Source of the DNA: Trichuris trichiura
Taxonomy: Eukaryota > Nematoda > Enoplea > Trichinellida > Trichuridae
Assembly: GCA_037903355.1 (NCBI GenBank)
Contig: JBAJFE010000038.1
Location: 682,001 to 746,000, forward strand
Length of the DNA stretch: 64,000 bases
Direction of reading: 5' to 3'
Both the position numbers and the translations under genes were made by a program. Shown in pieces: positions 36,074-49,407 of this stretch (position 1 is the stretch's first letter; each line of letters begins with the position of its first letter). Below the pieces are notes generated by a model, which searched no databases, had not been told where the DNA came from, and saw only the letters and a list, made by a program, of their open reading frames with translations.

Positions 36074-37609
36074 CATTCATAATGAAGACTCCTACTAACA
36101 TTAAAACCTCTTCGTATACAGAAAGTAAAATGAGAATTTTTGATGGTTACTGAAAGTTTTGAAAAGCCTTGCGCACGCTGGAGGCAACACTGGCTAGTTT
36201 GAAACGCATAAACATACTTTATTTCAATAGCAACAGCTTTTGAAGCTCAAAGACTCCCCTGACAGTGAGCTGGGCCCGAAACTCTATTTTACTTAACCAG
36301 CAAGTTCTAAGAGCATTCATGATTTTCCTCATTTGTTTTCAAGCGACTTCTTATTGCTGAAAGTAAGAATTAACAGACGGAGTAGAAAATATTAGCAATA
36401 AAGCGAGAATGTATTTCGCGTTTTTAATAAATACAATTTATCTGCGGAAGAATGCAGGAATTCATAAAACTGCTTCACAAAAAACATGTAAAAAAATCCT
36501 GAGAGAGCGAGTTACCAACCAATGAAAGTTACCTCTTAAAGAAACACGTAGGTGGTTTACCTGATTAATGCGCTTACATCTATGTGCTGTGGAATGGGTT
36601 AACATTAAAGCTTATCTTAATAAGTCGATATTTGCATACCACATTTCTCTGCTGAAGTTAAAATTGAATTGAGGCAACCATCGGTATTTCGGTTAGAGAA
36701 AGTCATTCCAGTCAAATGCCACATTTTGGAACACAGTTACACAGTAAATTTCAGTGTATATGCTTTTCAAGTAAGTTCCAAAACGAGACAACACGTATTA
36801 TTGTACATTTAGGTATTTGAGCTGCATTTTCTTCGGCTTGAACTTCGCGTCGACATGTTAATTTTTTTGAAATAACTTTGAGGATGATAAATTTTTTTTC
36901 TTTTTTGTCTTTATGGCCAACTAAGCCTTCATTTATCGTTTCATCGTCGCGCTAACTTGAGCATCGAGTATTCTTAGCCATGTATTCATGCTATTCTGTT
37001 TAAACGGTAAAAAGAAAGAAGAATCTGCTGAATTGCAGTTTACGGAGGAGCTAAAATGAAAGTTAGTTAAAAATAAGTTCAACATTAATTTGTCAATATT
37101 AATTACCGCTTAAAGGCTAGCACGAATACATGGCGCAAGCGCTAAGAATGCTTGATGCTCAAGTTAGCACAACAGTTCAGTATTAATACAGGTATTCCTT
37201 GGTTAACGAAGGTTGATGGGACCAGAAAATTTTTTTCGTAAAGCAAACATTCGTTAGTCGGAGAAGCGATTGCTACTTTTTAACGTGGGAAGCCGTTTTA
37301 AGCGGACCTGATTTTCGGAAAACAGTCTGCCATGCCGTAGTGACTTGGGGATACTGCGCAAGGTAAACATGCGCAGCAACACTGCAAAGTAGAAATAGCA
37401 ACGGCGCGAGTAACAAAAATATGTTTTAAGTAAAAGCAACTTACGTAAGCTGTGTTTCCACTAGTGTAATTGATAAAGCACTAATTCCAGTGGAATTTGT
37501 TTTTTTATTTTCCTTCTTAATGGGGTTTATAGATTGTTTCTTCTAAAAATTTTTTGCGAAATTTCCAGCCCGTTTTTTAATTAAAGTTTGTTGCATAAAT
37601 GTTCGCTGC

Positions 37610-37870
37610 AGAGCTTTTGGCTCTCTCCGTGACCCGTCATCGGCGCAGTTTGTGCCGCCAGTCAGATCAGTCTTCATGGTTGCCAGCCGCTCCATCCGAC
37701 CAACTTTGGCAGAGACGTCAGCTGTCAGCTCTGCACTGAGCTGTCGAGCTTTGGTCGCACCTGGTCAGTCAGACGGTGCAGCGAGCGCCCAACCGACCTT
37801 CCACGACAGCGACACGCTAACAAAAGCGCGACAGGGAGCAAGACCAACCATATATACCCGTCTGTTTTTA
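37610..37870. promoter_or_regulatory. GC-rich, CpG-containing block with TATA-like motif; promoter or LTR candidate
   Basis: This block has clearly higher GC and CpG content than its A+T-rich surroundings. It ends with CCATATATACCCGTC at about 37848-37862, a good TATA-like motif, and is followed by a long pyrimidine-rich tract to about 38000. That combination suits a core promoter or a solo long terminal repeat. An open frame of 120 codons (37652-38014) crosses it but has no family match and ends in low-complexity Phe/Leu. I found no downstream gene, primer-binding site or second LTR copy. Confidence 0.3.
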
Positions 37871-38339
37871 AACAAATGGGGTTTTAAACTTTCCTCTTTC
37901 CCGCGACTTCGCCTTCTTTCTTCTGTGCCTTTTCCTGTCCTCTTTCCTTTTTTGTGCCTGACTGCACTCGATTTTGTTTTATTTTTTCTTTTCTTCTTAA
38001 CGGGTGTTTTTTAATTTTTAGAAGAAACTTAAAAACAAAAACCTAAAAGCAGCACGTAAGTCACAGTTAGTCCGCCTCGCGATACGGAGGCATCGGAATA
38101 GCTTTAGTGCGTCTGTTAAGAAAATGCAATCCACAACCATTGTATTCCGCACATTTCTTCAGAAGAGATCTACGTACATCATCGTGAGGAATCATAGTTG
38201 GAAATACTGACTGTGAAAATGAAAAGTAGTTCCTAGCAATCACCAGAAGGGTGGGTAGTTTCACATATGAACATGAAAATGGGATGCGACTTTTAATTTA
38301 CTTTCATAAATAAATTTCGTGTATGCATTTGTTACGGAA

Positions 38340-38520
38340 ACCGTACAAAGCGTTCATTTGTACTTACCAATAAACAAATCCTCAGAGCTTTCAATGTTCT
38401 ACGTGCTCCGTTGTCAACGATAACAAATACAGGGCCTGTCGTTGACAGCAGAGCACGTACAGCGCCGAGAGCTCTGAGGATGTTGTTTATTGGTATGTAC
38501 AAACAAATGCTTTGTACGGT
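38340..38520. repeat. 181-bp imperfect inverted repeat (MITE-like or hairpin RNA source)
   Basis: The left arm begins ACCGTACAAAGCGTTCATTT and the right arm ends with its near complement AAATGCTTTGTACGGT. The arms include CCAATAAACAA...CCTCAGAGCT and ACGTGCTC-GTTGTCAACGA, so nearly the whole element folds on itself around a short loop near 38430. It shares no sequence with the foldback family at 23.5, 27.7, 46.7 and 49.0 kb. No protein-coding capacity is evident. Confidence 0.8.
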
Positions 38521-41500
38521 CTCCATAGTAAGCACGTACATGAAATTTCAAAAAATCATTTGTTTTCAAATAAATTTTCAAAAGGATTTATGCTTATCAC
38601 TAATAAAGAGGCAACATGCAAGCTCTATTTCAGGAGAGTTTCAATAATTCTCTTTCCGTAAAATATGTATGAATTTGCACAACTAAGAACAATGTCTTCA
38701 AACCTGGGAGTTATGAAGCTTTAATTGTAAATAGCAATGGGATCCTAGCAACCATATCTTTGATGCAATAGCGAAACTGTCGTCCTGAGAAAGGATGTAG
38801 TGTTTAAGCTCCTAGCGGGAACTTTATTTTTTTGACCCAATAGAACGTTTAAGCAGGTGAATGCCATAACCATCTACCAGACAAATACTACTAAAAAGCA
38901 CTCTCGTGTAGTTACTACCATAGACAGTTAACCTAACTAGAACATCAGGGTACTAAATGTTCGGCAGTCAGCGCAGTCTTTTAGACTTCTGACCTTGCTG
39001 AGTTATAACCTGCATGGTAGACCGACCTGTCAGGAATGTTTTACAGAGGATTACTCTGTCTTTATTTTAGCTTACTGAGGTGACCTTCTATGACAGGTTG
39101 CGGTGAGAACAAGCATACGTGTAATAGATTGTGAATCAAATATATTCTGAAGTATTATTCCATGAATCCTGTCTACTGTTCCGCCTTCTCTGCCTATCCA
39201 AGCTGATATTGCAGAGAATATACAACAGCTGGATAGTATCAGAAAAAATTGGCATCAAGTAAGATCAATCAAAGCAGCGATTTGAGTATGAGTTCTTTAG
39301 AAAAAATCTTGGATAGGTCTTTTAGGTGAACCATGATAACCTGTAAGATAAGAAGTAAAATTTCTCTTAGCAGCATCTGCTAATGTTTAATTATCTGCAT
39401 AGTTGGAGCAGTTGTGCAAATCGCAGCTGTAATGACGCTATATTAACTGTGTCAGCATTAGCATTACGGGCATCGCAGATTATTCGTAGGGAAAGTCCTG
39501 TATTGCGACACATCTTTCTTGCTTTTGTAATCGCGTTTGCTTGGCGGTCTGGAATGGATGGGAAAATAGTGAAGTACAGGAGGCTGCATTTCAGCTGCTG
39601 AATTAATGAAACTTTTGATCAATGCTGCCTTGCTGCAGTTTTGCTACAAAATGGATGAAAAGAAGCAAACATTATTGTATCGTAGCTTTGTCTGGTTTGT
39701 TATCCGCTTAAGTAGTTTCATCTGACGCTGGCTTTTGTAAGTAAACCTATTTTTGCAAAGTTCTTTATTTCATTTCGTGCACTTGAAGAACACTTCTCAA
39801 AACTGGGTTAAAGTGTGCATTTTTTCTACGTGAAGTTTTTTCAACTACCCCATAGGACTGTTTCTTAGCCTGTGAGTTAACGGTTTTCTTTTCTTACACT
39901 TTTAAATTAAAAGTTCGCTTTTTGATGACGAGCTGCAGTTGTGTGTTGATTGCAGAGTAGTGACACTTAGTTCGTTCCAGAAAAGTACTCATTAAAAAGT
40001 CTAGCCGGGAATTTTCAAATTTGTACTTCCTGAACTTCTGCTGATTCATTGTATGGTTTAAAATATGTAATTCTGTTTCAATAATTTTAAAATAGGTGCA
40101 AGTATCTAGCCCTGGGTTAGACGAGACCTGTCTTCATATTTCCAGTTTGGAGACTAAAGCAAAACTACTTTCGCCATATTTACTAGCGTTGCAACGTGTA
40201 ATCTATCGGAAATAGGTAACCTGCCTGTCACTACATCCCGTGTCAATGGTACAAGTGTTACGGCTTTCTGCTGCGCTCGTAGTCCCTTTCGAGCTCTCTT
40301 AGTTAAGCTTTTCTTAACTTCATCATGTTGCATCATCCGCAGTAAGGAAAACATCACGTTTTTTGCTGGTAAATGATAATATGTTCCTGCATCTTAAATA
40401 TCGATCTTCCTATTTAGAAGTTAAGAACGTAACAGCAGAGCCTGTTTAGAGGCTGTAAAATATTTATATGGTTTCTGGTTACACCTATAATAATTTCCCA
40501 CATGACAGAGTGGTTTTAACTTTCTTCTAATTTTGTCTGTAAGTACTGTTGCCTTAATCAAGGCATTTTCAATCTTTGTTTGCAGTCCATCCAAAGCTAA
40601 TTCTGATTTGTCGATTTATGTTTGTAGGCCCCCTCCCTTGAGCACGAAATTTATATTGTGAACGCGGAAATCACTGGAAGAGCTATGCAACTTTGTAAAT
40701 TGACAATCATATCCTGAATGCTGAATCTAAGGAAACTTCATGACTCAGAAGTTTTAATCGGCAGCGTAAAACGCGGGAAATGCTACTAAAACCAGTTGAC
40801 GTACTATTTGCTGGCATTAATTGCCGTTTACGCAATGTGAAATTGCAATCTGCAGTATCGTGCATTTACTACTTAGTACCTATCGATTTCCCGAAAGTTT
40901 CTCTATGGGAATTCAGTTTTTCTATTGAATCGCAGTAAATCGTCTTTCCACGTCTATTTACTTATTAGTTTCCTAGATGAACCTCTTGACTTTTGAAAAG
41001 TTTCTTTCGATCCAGTGTAACCAATACGATTATTCTTTTCCACCCGCTGAATGCCAGTTGCCGCATGAAAACTCTTATGCTGTTTGGTTTCATGGAATCT
41101 TTCCTTTTTCTATCTTACGTTATCCTCACCTGACCAACTTTCAGCGTGTATGCGGCATTCTCTCGACTAAAGGAACTGTGTTTGTTGGCGTTTAAAACGG
41201 AGCGCGGCTAGGTTCTGAGAACTCCGCTAGTTTTAAATAGATGTTTCGTTCTTCAACTAACCCTTACGTCGTAGGTATTTTTTGCTCAAATAAACAGTTT
41301 TCTTCCTGTATCGAAGAGTGAAATTTCAAGAAACTGTTTTTAAAAAGTTAAATTTTAGTGAAAACTTACGCACCGGTTAAGACAATTTACGTTTTGAATG
41401 CATTCCGAAAGCTTAGTTTTCCTAAACGTGCTTGGATAAATAGTCATTTGGTAGTAAGCTTTTTAGAGATACAAAATTTACCTTTTTATTAGACAGAAAG

Positions 41501-44500
41501 TAGTTTATCTTTTGCGTGTTTCCTCTTTCTGATGTAGGCTTTTTTAATGGAAACGCTTATCGTTCATTTTGCCTTTGCTATGCATGAGGAAGCCACAAGA
41601 AATCTCACAGCTGATGCATACAATGCTGATTTCATCCCGCTCGACGATGGCATGTGTCCTGTTAGTGATTGATTAGCAGTGTCTATCTTGACTAGCTGTG
41701 ACGTCAGCTGCCCAAGTCAAGGCTGGAATAAATGTACTTTTTCTGTGGATACTGCGACCACTTTTGTTTAAGTTGAAAATAAAAGCCCGCTGTATTAAGC
41801 CGGCTCATGTCAAGCATTAGCATGATTTATGCGAAAAGGCGATTAACATGTTTCTGTTGTCCTGACTGTGCTTTTCAGCTTTTCATTCCACTTGAAATGT
41901 GCCAACGTATAGATCAGTCGCTAAAAAAGCATACTTTACATGTTGCTTCAACTCTTTAGTGCAATCAAGTCATAACTGGTCGTTTCCCACAGCCTTAATT
42001 TGCTTTCCCTCATTGTGATGGTAGGCGTTTGCAACTCTTTCAGCTATGTGCTCATAAACGTTGTGTTTATCAGTACTGGTGAACGCCATGTTCTTAATTT
42101 CAATCTGTTAGCGCATTCTGAAATAAACTTTCTTTGGTATTAACAGTGGCTGACTATCTCCATGTTCGTTCAGCGGCGAAAATTATTTTACTGAATCAAA
42201 TGTTTCTCCCGGTGCGCGCATATTAGTATGTCACCCAGGTAACTGCTGCATTCTCTTTCGAATGAGGACAGATCACCAAATAACGCGCTATTATTTTGAC
42301 ACTGAAGCCCTCGTCAGCCTTCTGTTTTTTTATTTGTTCAAGCTAAAGCTTGAGTGAGGTAAATGCGACGACCGCTATGGTACCTCTTTAAAGAGAATCT
42401 TTTGAAAGTGGGCTGACGCCAATGAATTTCCAGTTCCTTCGCTGTCAATTTTTTATGCCCAACAACGCTAGCCATTTGCGCTTGATTTTGCGGCGAGACC
42501 ACCAACGTCATGATCAGCACTTCTCTAAGCTTTAATTGAATGAGCACATGCCTGCGCGACGGCAATTGAATTAAGACAACGAGCAGGCCCTTTTTCTGCG
42601 AAGCCATATCTGTCAGCAAAGTTAGCTCTTTCCTGGATGCAATTAGGAGAAAGCGGAAAAATGACCTACACTTCTGCTAATGGCAATTGCTGCATGACTC
42701 GTCTCTGGTCTATCTTTGCGGCAGGATGGGGAAAATCAATGCTGTGAAAGTTCGTAAAGTCAAGGTGCATTTTCACTGCATCAGTTGCACTATTTCAAAA
42801 TAACGCAACGGTAAAGTGATTTGAGTAAAAATAGATCTTGTGGTTAATAACTGTTAGTTTTACTCAGTGCGCAAAAGTTAGTGTTATCAAAGAAAAAGTT
42901 CGATTTTTTTTCAAAGCGCCTGGCATGGTATGGATACCAGAAAAGCGAAATATTTTCAGTATTCACTGTTATTCATGTACCAGATAGACTATTTTTCGAG
43001 CTGCTACTTGAATTTTGTACTGGAGAAAATGCTTTTCCTGCAATGACTTCAACAGATCACTATTATTAATGTAAGTTGGACGAGTATGTGAAATTGCCAT
43101 TAATATACTGCAGTGGAAATGAAATTATTTTTCCTTTAGTGCAGAGTGACAAAAGACTTTTTTTATTATTATGCTCCTGAACATGTATTGAATAGAGATA
43201 GAAAAAGCTTTACAACTTATACGTTTGATAATGCGCTGAACTAATGGCCCAACAAGACGGAGCAGCTTGACAGTAAAACGCGTTTTAATTTTTTCAGCCA
43301 GTAATGACATTGGCTTCAAAATGAGATTCAACACGACGTTCATTTAATTGCATCTGTCTCCTAAGCCATTTCATAGGCACTAACCTGGACGACATAGGCA
43401 GCGAAGAAGTTGGTCATTGCTGAACTGAGGGCAAAAAGTCAACGCATTTATCGTTGCTCTTCTTGTCCAACACAATTTAGTAATTCTAGACGCTTGATGA
43501 GGAATCAGTCATCGCATGTGTTGCTGTCCCTGTGAAGCAAATCAAATCGCATGGGAGAAGTGTTATCCAGTAGAACTGAGTTAAAGAGCGTCTGCCTTCT
43601 CTGACGTTGGTATACTGCTTGACCTTTGTCTGTCTTCGACAGCTTTTGAGCTGCTTGTTGCACGAAAGCGTAAAGGTAAATGATGACTACTTTGCTTAAA
43701 TTCTATAGCGAATGTCATTATATACTATTGGTAACCTGGAGGCACAAGCAGTTTCTGAATGTAGCCTATTCAAAAATCACCGAATTAATGCTCTTTTGTG
43801 AGCGAAACTGCTGGCATTAATTCTTGTTCCTAGCATTTTAATGCGCTTGTAAGGAGTGAACGAACATGCATGCCATTTGGGGATAGCTTGGCGGGTCGAT
43901 AAAAAAGAACTTGTTTAAAGGAAGTCTTCTTTTGCTTGAAGCTGCAGTCCAGGCAAATGATTTTCTGAAAATTGCAAACCCCTCTTCTATATAACTTGAA
44001 TTACTCGTTCACATTTCTAATGACTGCTAAAACAGCAAATCTCTTTAATTCGTTTCCATTTTGCTTCGCTAGTAAACAATGGTTCCATTCTTGCCATAGA
44101 ATTGTTCTTCGACGTAGCGGCCAGTTTTGTCGGTGCTTATTTACCGGTAGATGAGTTCTATTTCATTAGCTCATCAGACGCTATTAGAAGGGCAGCGTAT
44201 TAAAAAAATTACTCATCTGAAGTCATCGGTCCGTAAATGGAATGTCTCGAATTTCAACTTTAGGTCCGTAGCAGGAAACAGTAATATGACACTGCAGATA
44301 CATGCGGATTTTCTGCAAGTTCCTGTTTTCCTGCGCAGTGCATTTTTCCACGAACTATCAACTTCTTTATGACCTTTAGCTGGAATCGACGCAACAGAAA
44401 ACAACCTGCATCTTGCAGAGTCACGGAACCTTAAAATCAGTGAACGTAGACTCAATTTTTTTACTTCCACTGAAGTCAAGCTTTCAATTTCATTTAACAG

Positions 44501-46669
44501 TCAGGCACTGTACTTGCCATTTTATTAACAAAACAGAATCTTTGAATTCTCCTGATGCATGAACTTCGAGATGGAGAAGTGCAAAGTCCACCTTGACAGC
44601 GGAACGTTTCAGCTCGCCTTTTCTCACATCTGCGTTTCCTAACACAGTTGCATGATCTCTTGCATCCTTCTAGCAGTTTACTTCTAGTAGTTTGAGGAAG
44701 GCTTCTACGTTATTCAGTTTTTCACATTTCCGCTGTCAGTTTCAATTTTGCGTGTATCATCAGCGCTTAGTTTGCATCAAATACCTTTTAAGTAATGGCT
44801 AATAACTTTTGACCTTAAATTCTTGTGGACCAGTTTTTTACTGAAATTCTCTTATTTGATCTTTAGCAGGAATCCGTTTATCAATCTGAACATATCGGTT
44901 AATAACAACTGAAGTTAGTTTTAAGCTTTCTCAACTTTTTGAACTTTGTTCTTCTTCTTTTGCTTATGGAACTTTTTTAAGCCTATGAACTTTTCACGCC
45001 CGCAGGAACTTTTCCTATGCAATGGTCTTAAAACTGCTGGCTCAGGAGCTCACTTGTTTGTGCTAGGCGTTGACGGCTATTACTACGTGTTTGACACATT
45101 GTCATATCGTGAGCAGTGCGTCTTCCTGAAAGTAACAAATCATTAGACAAGGAGAACTTTACTAACCTTGAAATGGAGCTAAAGTTAAGCGTAATGTTTG
45201 ACAGATGAAAATATGTGCAAGGAATCCGCGCTGGGTGCAGCTGACTACCCGCAGATGGCCCCTGAGTTACGATGAATACTTCGTTCTGCCCACCCTCTCA
45301 TTAAAAGAAAATATTGCAAGTCAGAATACTTAGTCGACGCACTTAACACTGTACATCACAGCTTAGCAGAGCCTATTGTAAGTTTGCTGAAAAGTTTCCA
45401 CTGGCCCTCAGTTGTGCAAGAATGTTTAACGCAATACTTATCTTATGATTAGATATTGAATCTCTGATATAATTCATTGGACGTTGTGCTGAAAACGAAA
45501 ACTCCACGAATGTGGGCACCATTATGGTGTACTAACGGAAATTAGGACATAACAATGTTGAATATGTTGAACTAAACTTTTCTGCTAGATGAAAAAGACG
45601 CTTAAACAACTCAGCAATAGAGCTCAGAGTTTAGCAAGAGTTGTCCTATTTGGAAAAATACCAAGTTTTGACTTTGCGTTTTTCCATATTGAACATTTTT
45701 CTGAAGATGTAGTTTCTTGTAACGACCAGCTGAAGTTTCATAACTTATTGACAGACGAAATTCTAGTTAACATAAACAACAACGGAAGTTCTCAGGACTT
45801 CTTTCGGTCGTCGTCAATCAGGGATACTTATAATTGATGAGCAGATGTTATTTTTGGCATTATTTAACATCTCATCCGTGAGTAACTTGTGAAATACGTG
45901 TTTTTAGGCGGGTAGGTTCTTTTGGTAACTTTTTTGAGACTCCCGTGACTAACCTCTTTATATACAACAAATAGTATCGCTACTACATGACAGAATCAAC
46001 TTCGATCGCTTCCCTTGCTAATTGAAGACGTTATCATGCGGCTAGTCTGAGAAAAAAACATGGTATTATGTTGGAACTAAGGCTTCACTGAACGGCTGTT
46101 GCGATTGCGTTATCATAAAGTGGAAGCATCATTAAGTCGAAGCCGTCCTTTCTTAGACATTCCCTATTGTACTTTCTGTACTTTCATGTGCGCATTTATG
46201 CACAGCTGACTTAGTTGCTTTGAAATGCAAAATATGAGCAAACCGCTTTTCTGCGTGACCTCTGTGCTACAAACGCACGCAGGGCTTACAATTCCCTGCT
46301 TAAAAGCGATAGTAAGTTGCCAAATTAGACGGTGAGTTTGCTGAAGCGTATGAAACGAACCATTGCGCAAACGAAGTTTGTTTTTGTTCTTCGTGTTTTT
46401 CTCAAAAGAACATTGGCTTTGGTTAGGCAACGAGCCAGTTAATTGGCACCCATAAAACTGAGTGAGGTCATTTTCTCAGTTAGACAACTTAGAAGACCGC
46501 CAAAAAGAAAGCCTTTAGAAACGGTTGGCAGAAATTGCTTGTAGTCATTTCAGATGTTTGCAGTACGGACAGTAATTAAAATAATAATAATATATGCAAT
46601 CTCACGCAATCCTTAAACATCATTGGTTGTATGGACTTCCCTAAGATCACTGATGACAGAATAAGAGTG

Positions 46670-46790
46670 GTTCCGAAACATACGATATCATTGGCTTGTG
46701 CTTTCCTTAACAATCTGCTCATCCATTCGCTGATGGAACATTTTGCAAATTAATTACATACTTCAATACGAGAAATGCCGTAACAAACGA
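46670..46790. mobile_element. Foldback/MITE-like element, copy D (single arm, partial)
   Basis: Resembles the right half of the element at 23544: GGTTCCGAAACATACG, then CAATCTGCTCATCCATTCGCTG and ACATTTTGCAAATTAATTAC in the same order and spacing. No matching left arm is present next to it, so it is a truncated or decayed copy. Confidence 0.7.
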
Positions 46791-47327
46791 TCTACACGAA
46801 AACTCACGTTTCAGTTGAAACAGAGCATTCATGAATACAAGAATGCGTGCAATGACCCAGCAATAATGTTCAGTTGTTCAAGGGCAACGCTTTTAAATAG
46901 GATGATAAAATTTCCTTGATAAAAATTGCTAGACCCAGTCAGCACTTAACAAGAGGTGGGCCTTTCTTCTTAATCAAATGATTGAAGTTAACTGTTTTCA
47001 ATTGGCCGCTCTTGTAAATGGACTGCGAAAGGACATGTTATTTACGAGAGGCATCTGCGCGGTTGGTTTAGTTCCCTAAGGCATTTAAGCTAGAATGGCT
47101 TCCGTTCTGAGCATAAAAGTTTGCTCCTCCCTAATCACAGTGCAGTATCCCACTTTGATCACATGCCTTCAACTTACATAGCACGTTTAGTGCTGTAAGT
47201 TTGCATCAGCGCAACAAATCGATTTTCAATTTTTGCATGGCTTTTTCTCTATAGCTATATGCATTGTCTATAATACGTAAACTTATTCTTGAGCACTGCA
47301 TGCTTCTTAACGGGCCTGAGAGTTTTC

Positions 47328-47395
47328 ATGATGGAGTTTTCGTACGGCTTTCTGTCCTGCCCGTTAGACAGAAACCCGTACGAAAGCTTCATTAC
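47328..47395. ncRNA. miRNA-like hairpin
   Basis: The arm 47328-47356 pairs with 47367-47395 around a 10-base loop. The upper part (TTTCTGTC with GACAGAAA, CGTACGG with CCGTACG) pairs fully apart from one C-C mismatch. Two G-U-type pairs and a mismatch lie lower down, and a few more pairs extend beyond the base. A stem of about 29 bases with sparse mismatches and a small loop is the shape of an animal pre-miRNA. No coding gene overlaps. I do not recognise the mature sequence as a known miRNA. Confidence 0.45.
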
Positions 47396-48947
47396 GTAGA
47401 CCTATTGAATTTAAAAGCTTTGAAGCTATAACCTTTCTCAAAGGATGCGTAAAACTTCATAATTTATTGCAGAAACAAAACAGTTTATTTCAGGGCAGTT
47501 CATTGACAAATATCGCTGACGCTGAGGGCAGGAAAAGGTCAACTCTGCATGCTCTGTCAATTCAGATGAACGATTTACAAGAGTGACGATTTTGCTTTGT
47601 AAATTATGAAGTTCTGCTGCTGCATCAAAATTTCTTACTCATATCAGTCACGTTTCGATCTCTCCCAACGAGCTGCTGCTGCAAAGCCACCGTTTTGCTG
47701 TGTTCACTTCTAAGTTTATTCTAATTGATACTTCAGAATGAATTTCCATTGATGCAATCTGATGAAAAAAACGAAAACAGACAAAAATCCCAAAATGCAT
47801 TGGAATGCGAATTACTTTCAGAATTCATTTTTTTAGCTGTAAGCGAAACATACAAGCTTTTATTGTTACGGTATTTTTCCGTTATTTTAGTAAAAACAAA
47901 GTTTGCGCGAAACCATGGGCAACACCGTAATAACAAAAGTTGCGTGCTCCACAAGAACTACTATAGTCCCATACAAAAAAGCTACTTTTCAATGCTGTAA
48001 GCTAAAGGTAAAAGCGCTGAATCTCAGCTGACAACATCAACTCCAGTTCGTCTTTAACAACAATCGTTGCCTGTGCAAAGCCTTCACATTAGCTAAGATG
48101 TCTTTTACTTTAATGTTGGTTAGGTAGAAGATCTTTCCGACTCTACGGTCCACTTTTAGCACATGACATGCCGCTATTCAAAAGATCCAGGATCTTTATT
48201 TTCTCATAGAGGGACAGTGGCCTACAGTCACCTTCGGGCGCGAAGAATTGCTTGAACCACTCACGTCCTTCTTGTCAGTCATCTCGTACAAATAGTGAAT
48301 GAAAATGAGCAAATAGCAAAATTTGGATATTAGTGATAAGCTAAACTGCTCATGAAACCTTTAGAACATGTTCTCATTGTCTGTGATAGCTTGCCATAAG
48401 CGGGCTACTACTGCCAACGGTCTACTAATACTGCCATAAAGGCAGTTCAATCAATCAAAGAGATCCCCTCTTCAGAAAAAGGCTGCTGAATGAATTAATG
48501 AGCCAATGCATCGCAGCTGTTCTATTGCAAACTAATCGGAACACTTCATAGTACACTGAGGTCAGCACATTCGTTACGATTGCATGCGAAACTGCGGTGG
48601 TGAGATCTTCTGTCATAGGTTAAACGAGCGTTGAGAGAAATGCTCTTCTTAAGTTGATCCTTTAATGAAATCATCGTCCATGTCTTCTGTGCATCCATTG
48701 CTATGCCTTCCTCAGTTTGATCACTAACTCCCGCTGTATCTTTGTTCAGCATTCCTGCATCAGGTCATTCGCTGACAAGTGCTCGTAGATGTGGAAAACA
48801 TCTTATTGCCTATGTCTGTTACGTAGCTGGCATTGCAAGCACATTCTATTCGGCAAATGACGCTTGGTTTACCGTATATTGGTATCGCCGTTCCATTATC
48901 CCTCAAAACAGACTTCGCTGGACGCCGATCTGAGTAGATCAGGAGTT

Positions 48948-49269
48948 GGTTGTAAGGTCTTCTACGGCTTTTCCCGTTTTTTCGTTGTGCTGTTATCTGT
49001 AATTAAACTAAAACAACTGCTCTACCAACGGATGGATGAGCCGTTATTAAGAAAATGTACAGATATCAACGTACTCAACTTTTTAATTTTCAAAGCTTTC
49101 GGAACTAGAGCGTTCCGAAAGCTTTGAACATTAAAAAGTTGAGTGCGTTGATATCTGTACATTTTCTTAATAACGGCTCATCCATCCGTTGGTAGCGCAG
49201 TTGTTTCAGTTTAATTACAGATAACAGCACAACGAAAAAACGGGAAAAGCCGCAAAAGACCTTACAACC
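48948..49269. mobile_element. Foldback/MITE-like element, copy B (complete, tightly paired)
   Basis: The left arm (48948 to about 49103) and right arm (about 49110 to 49269) are reverse complements with only scattered mismatches and a loop of about six bases. Ends are GGTTGTAAGG and CCTTACAACC. The core CTACCAACGGATGGATGAGC lies at 49022-49041 and its complement in the right arm. The arms also share TTTTCGTTGTGCTGTTATCTG and GTACAGATATCAACG. Apart from the core and the adjacent GTAATTAAACT it differs from copy A, so it represents a second subfamily. The tight pairing suggests it is the youngest copy here. Confidence 0.87.
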
Positions 49270-49407
49270 ATGAAAATACAGCCCGTTACAAAACACCCAG
49301 TTTTCAAGTAGATCGGGAGTTTAGTATTCATTGTTCACTGATGACCGAGATTTGAAGAAGAACGCAAGTAACGGGCACTTTCGTGGTAACGTCAGACGTA
49401 AAGGCTC

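Noticed and set aside
41697..41706. TGACGTCA palindrome resembling a cAMP-response element
   Set aside because: An 8-base match is expected by chance in 64 kb at appreciable frequency and no gene start lies nearby.
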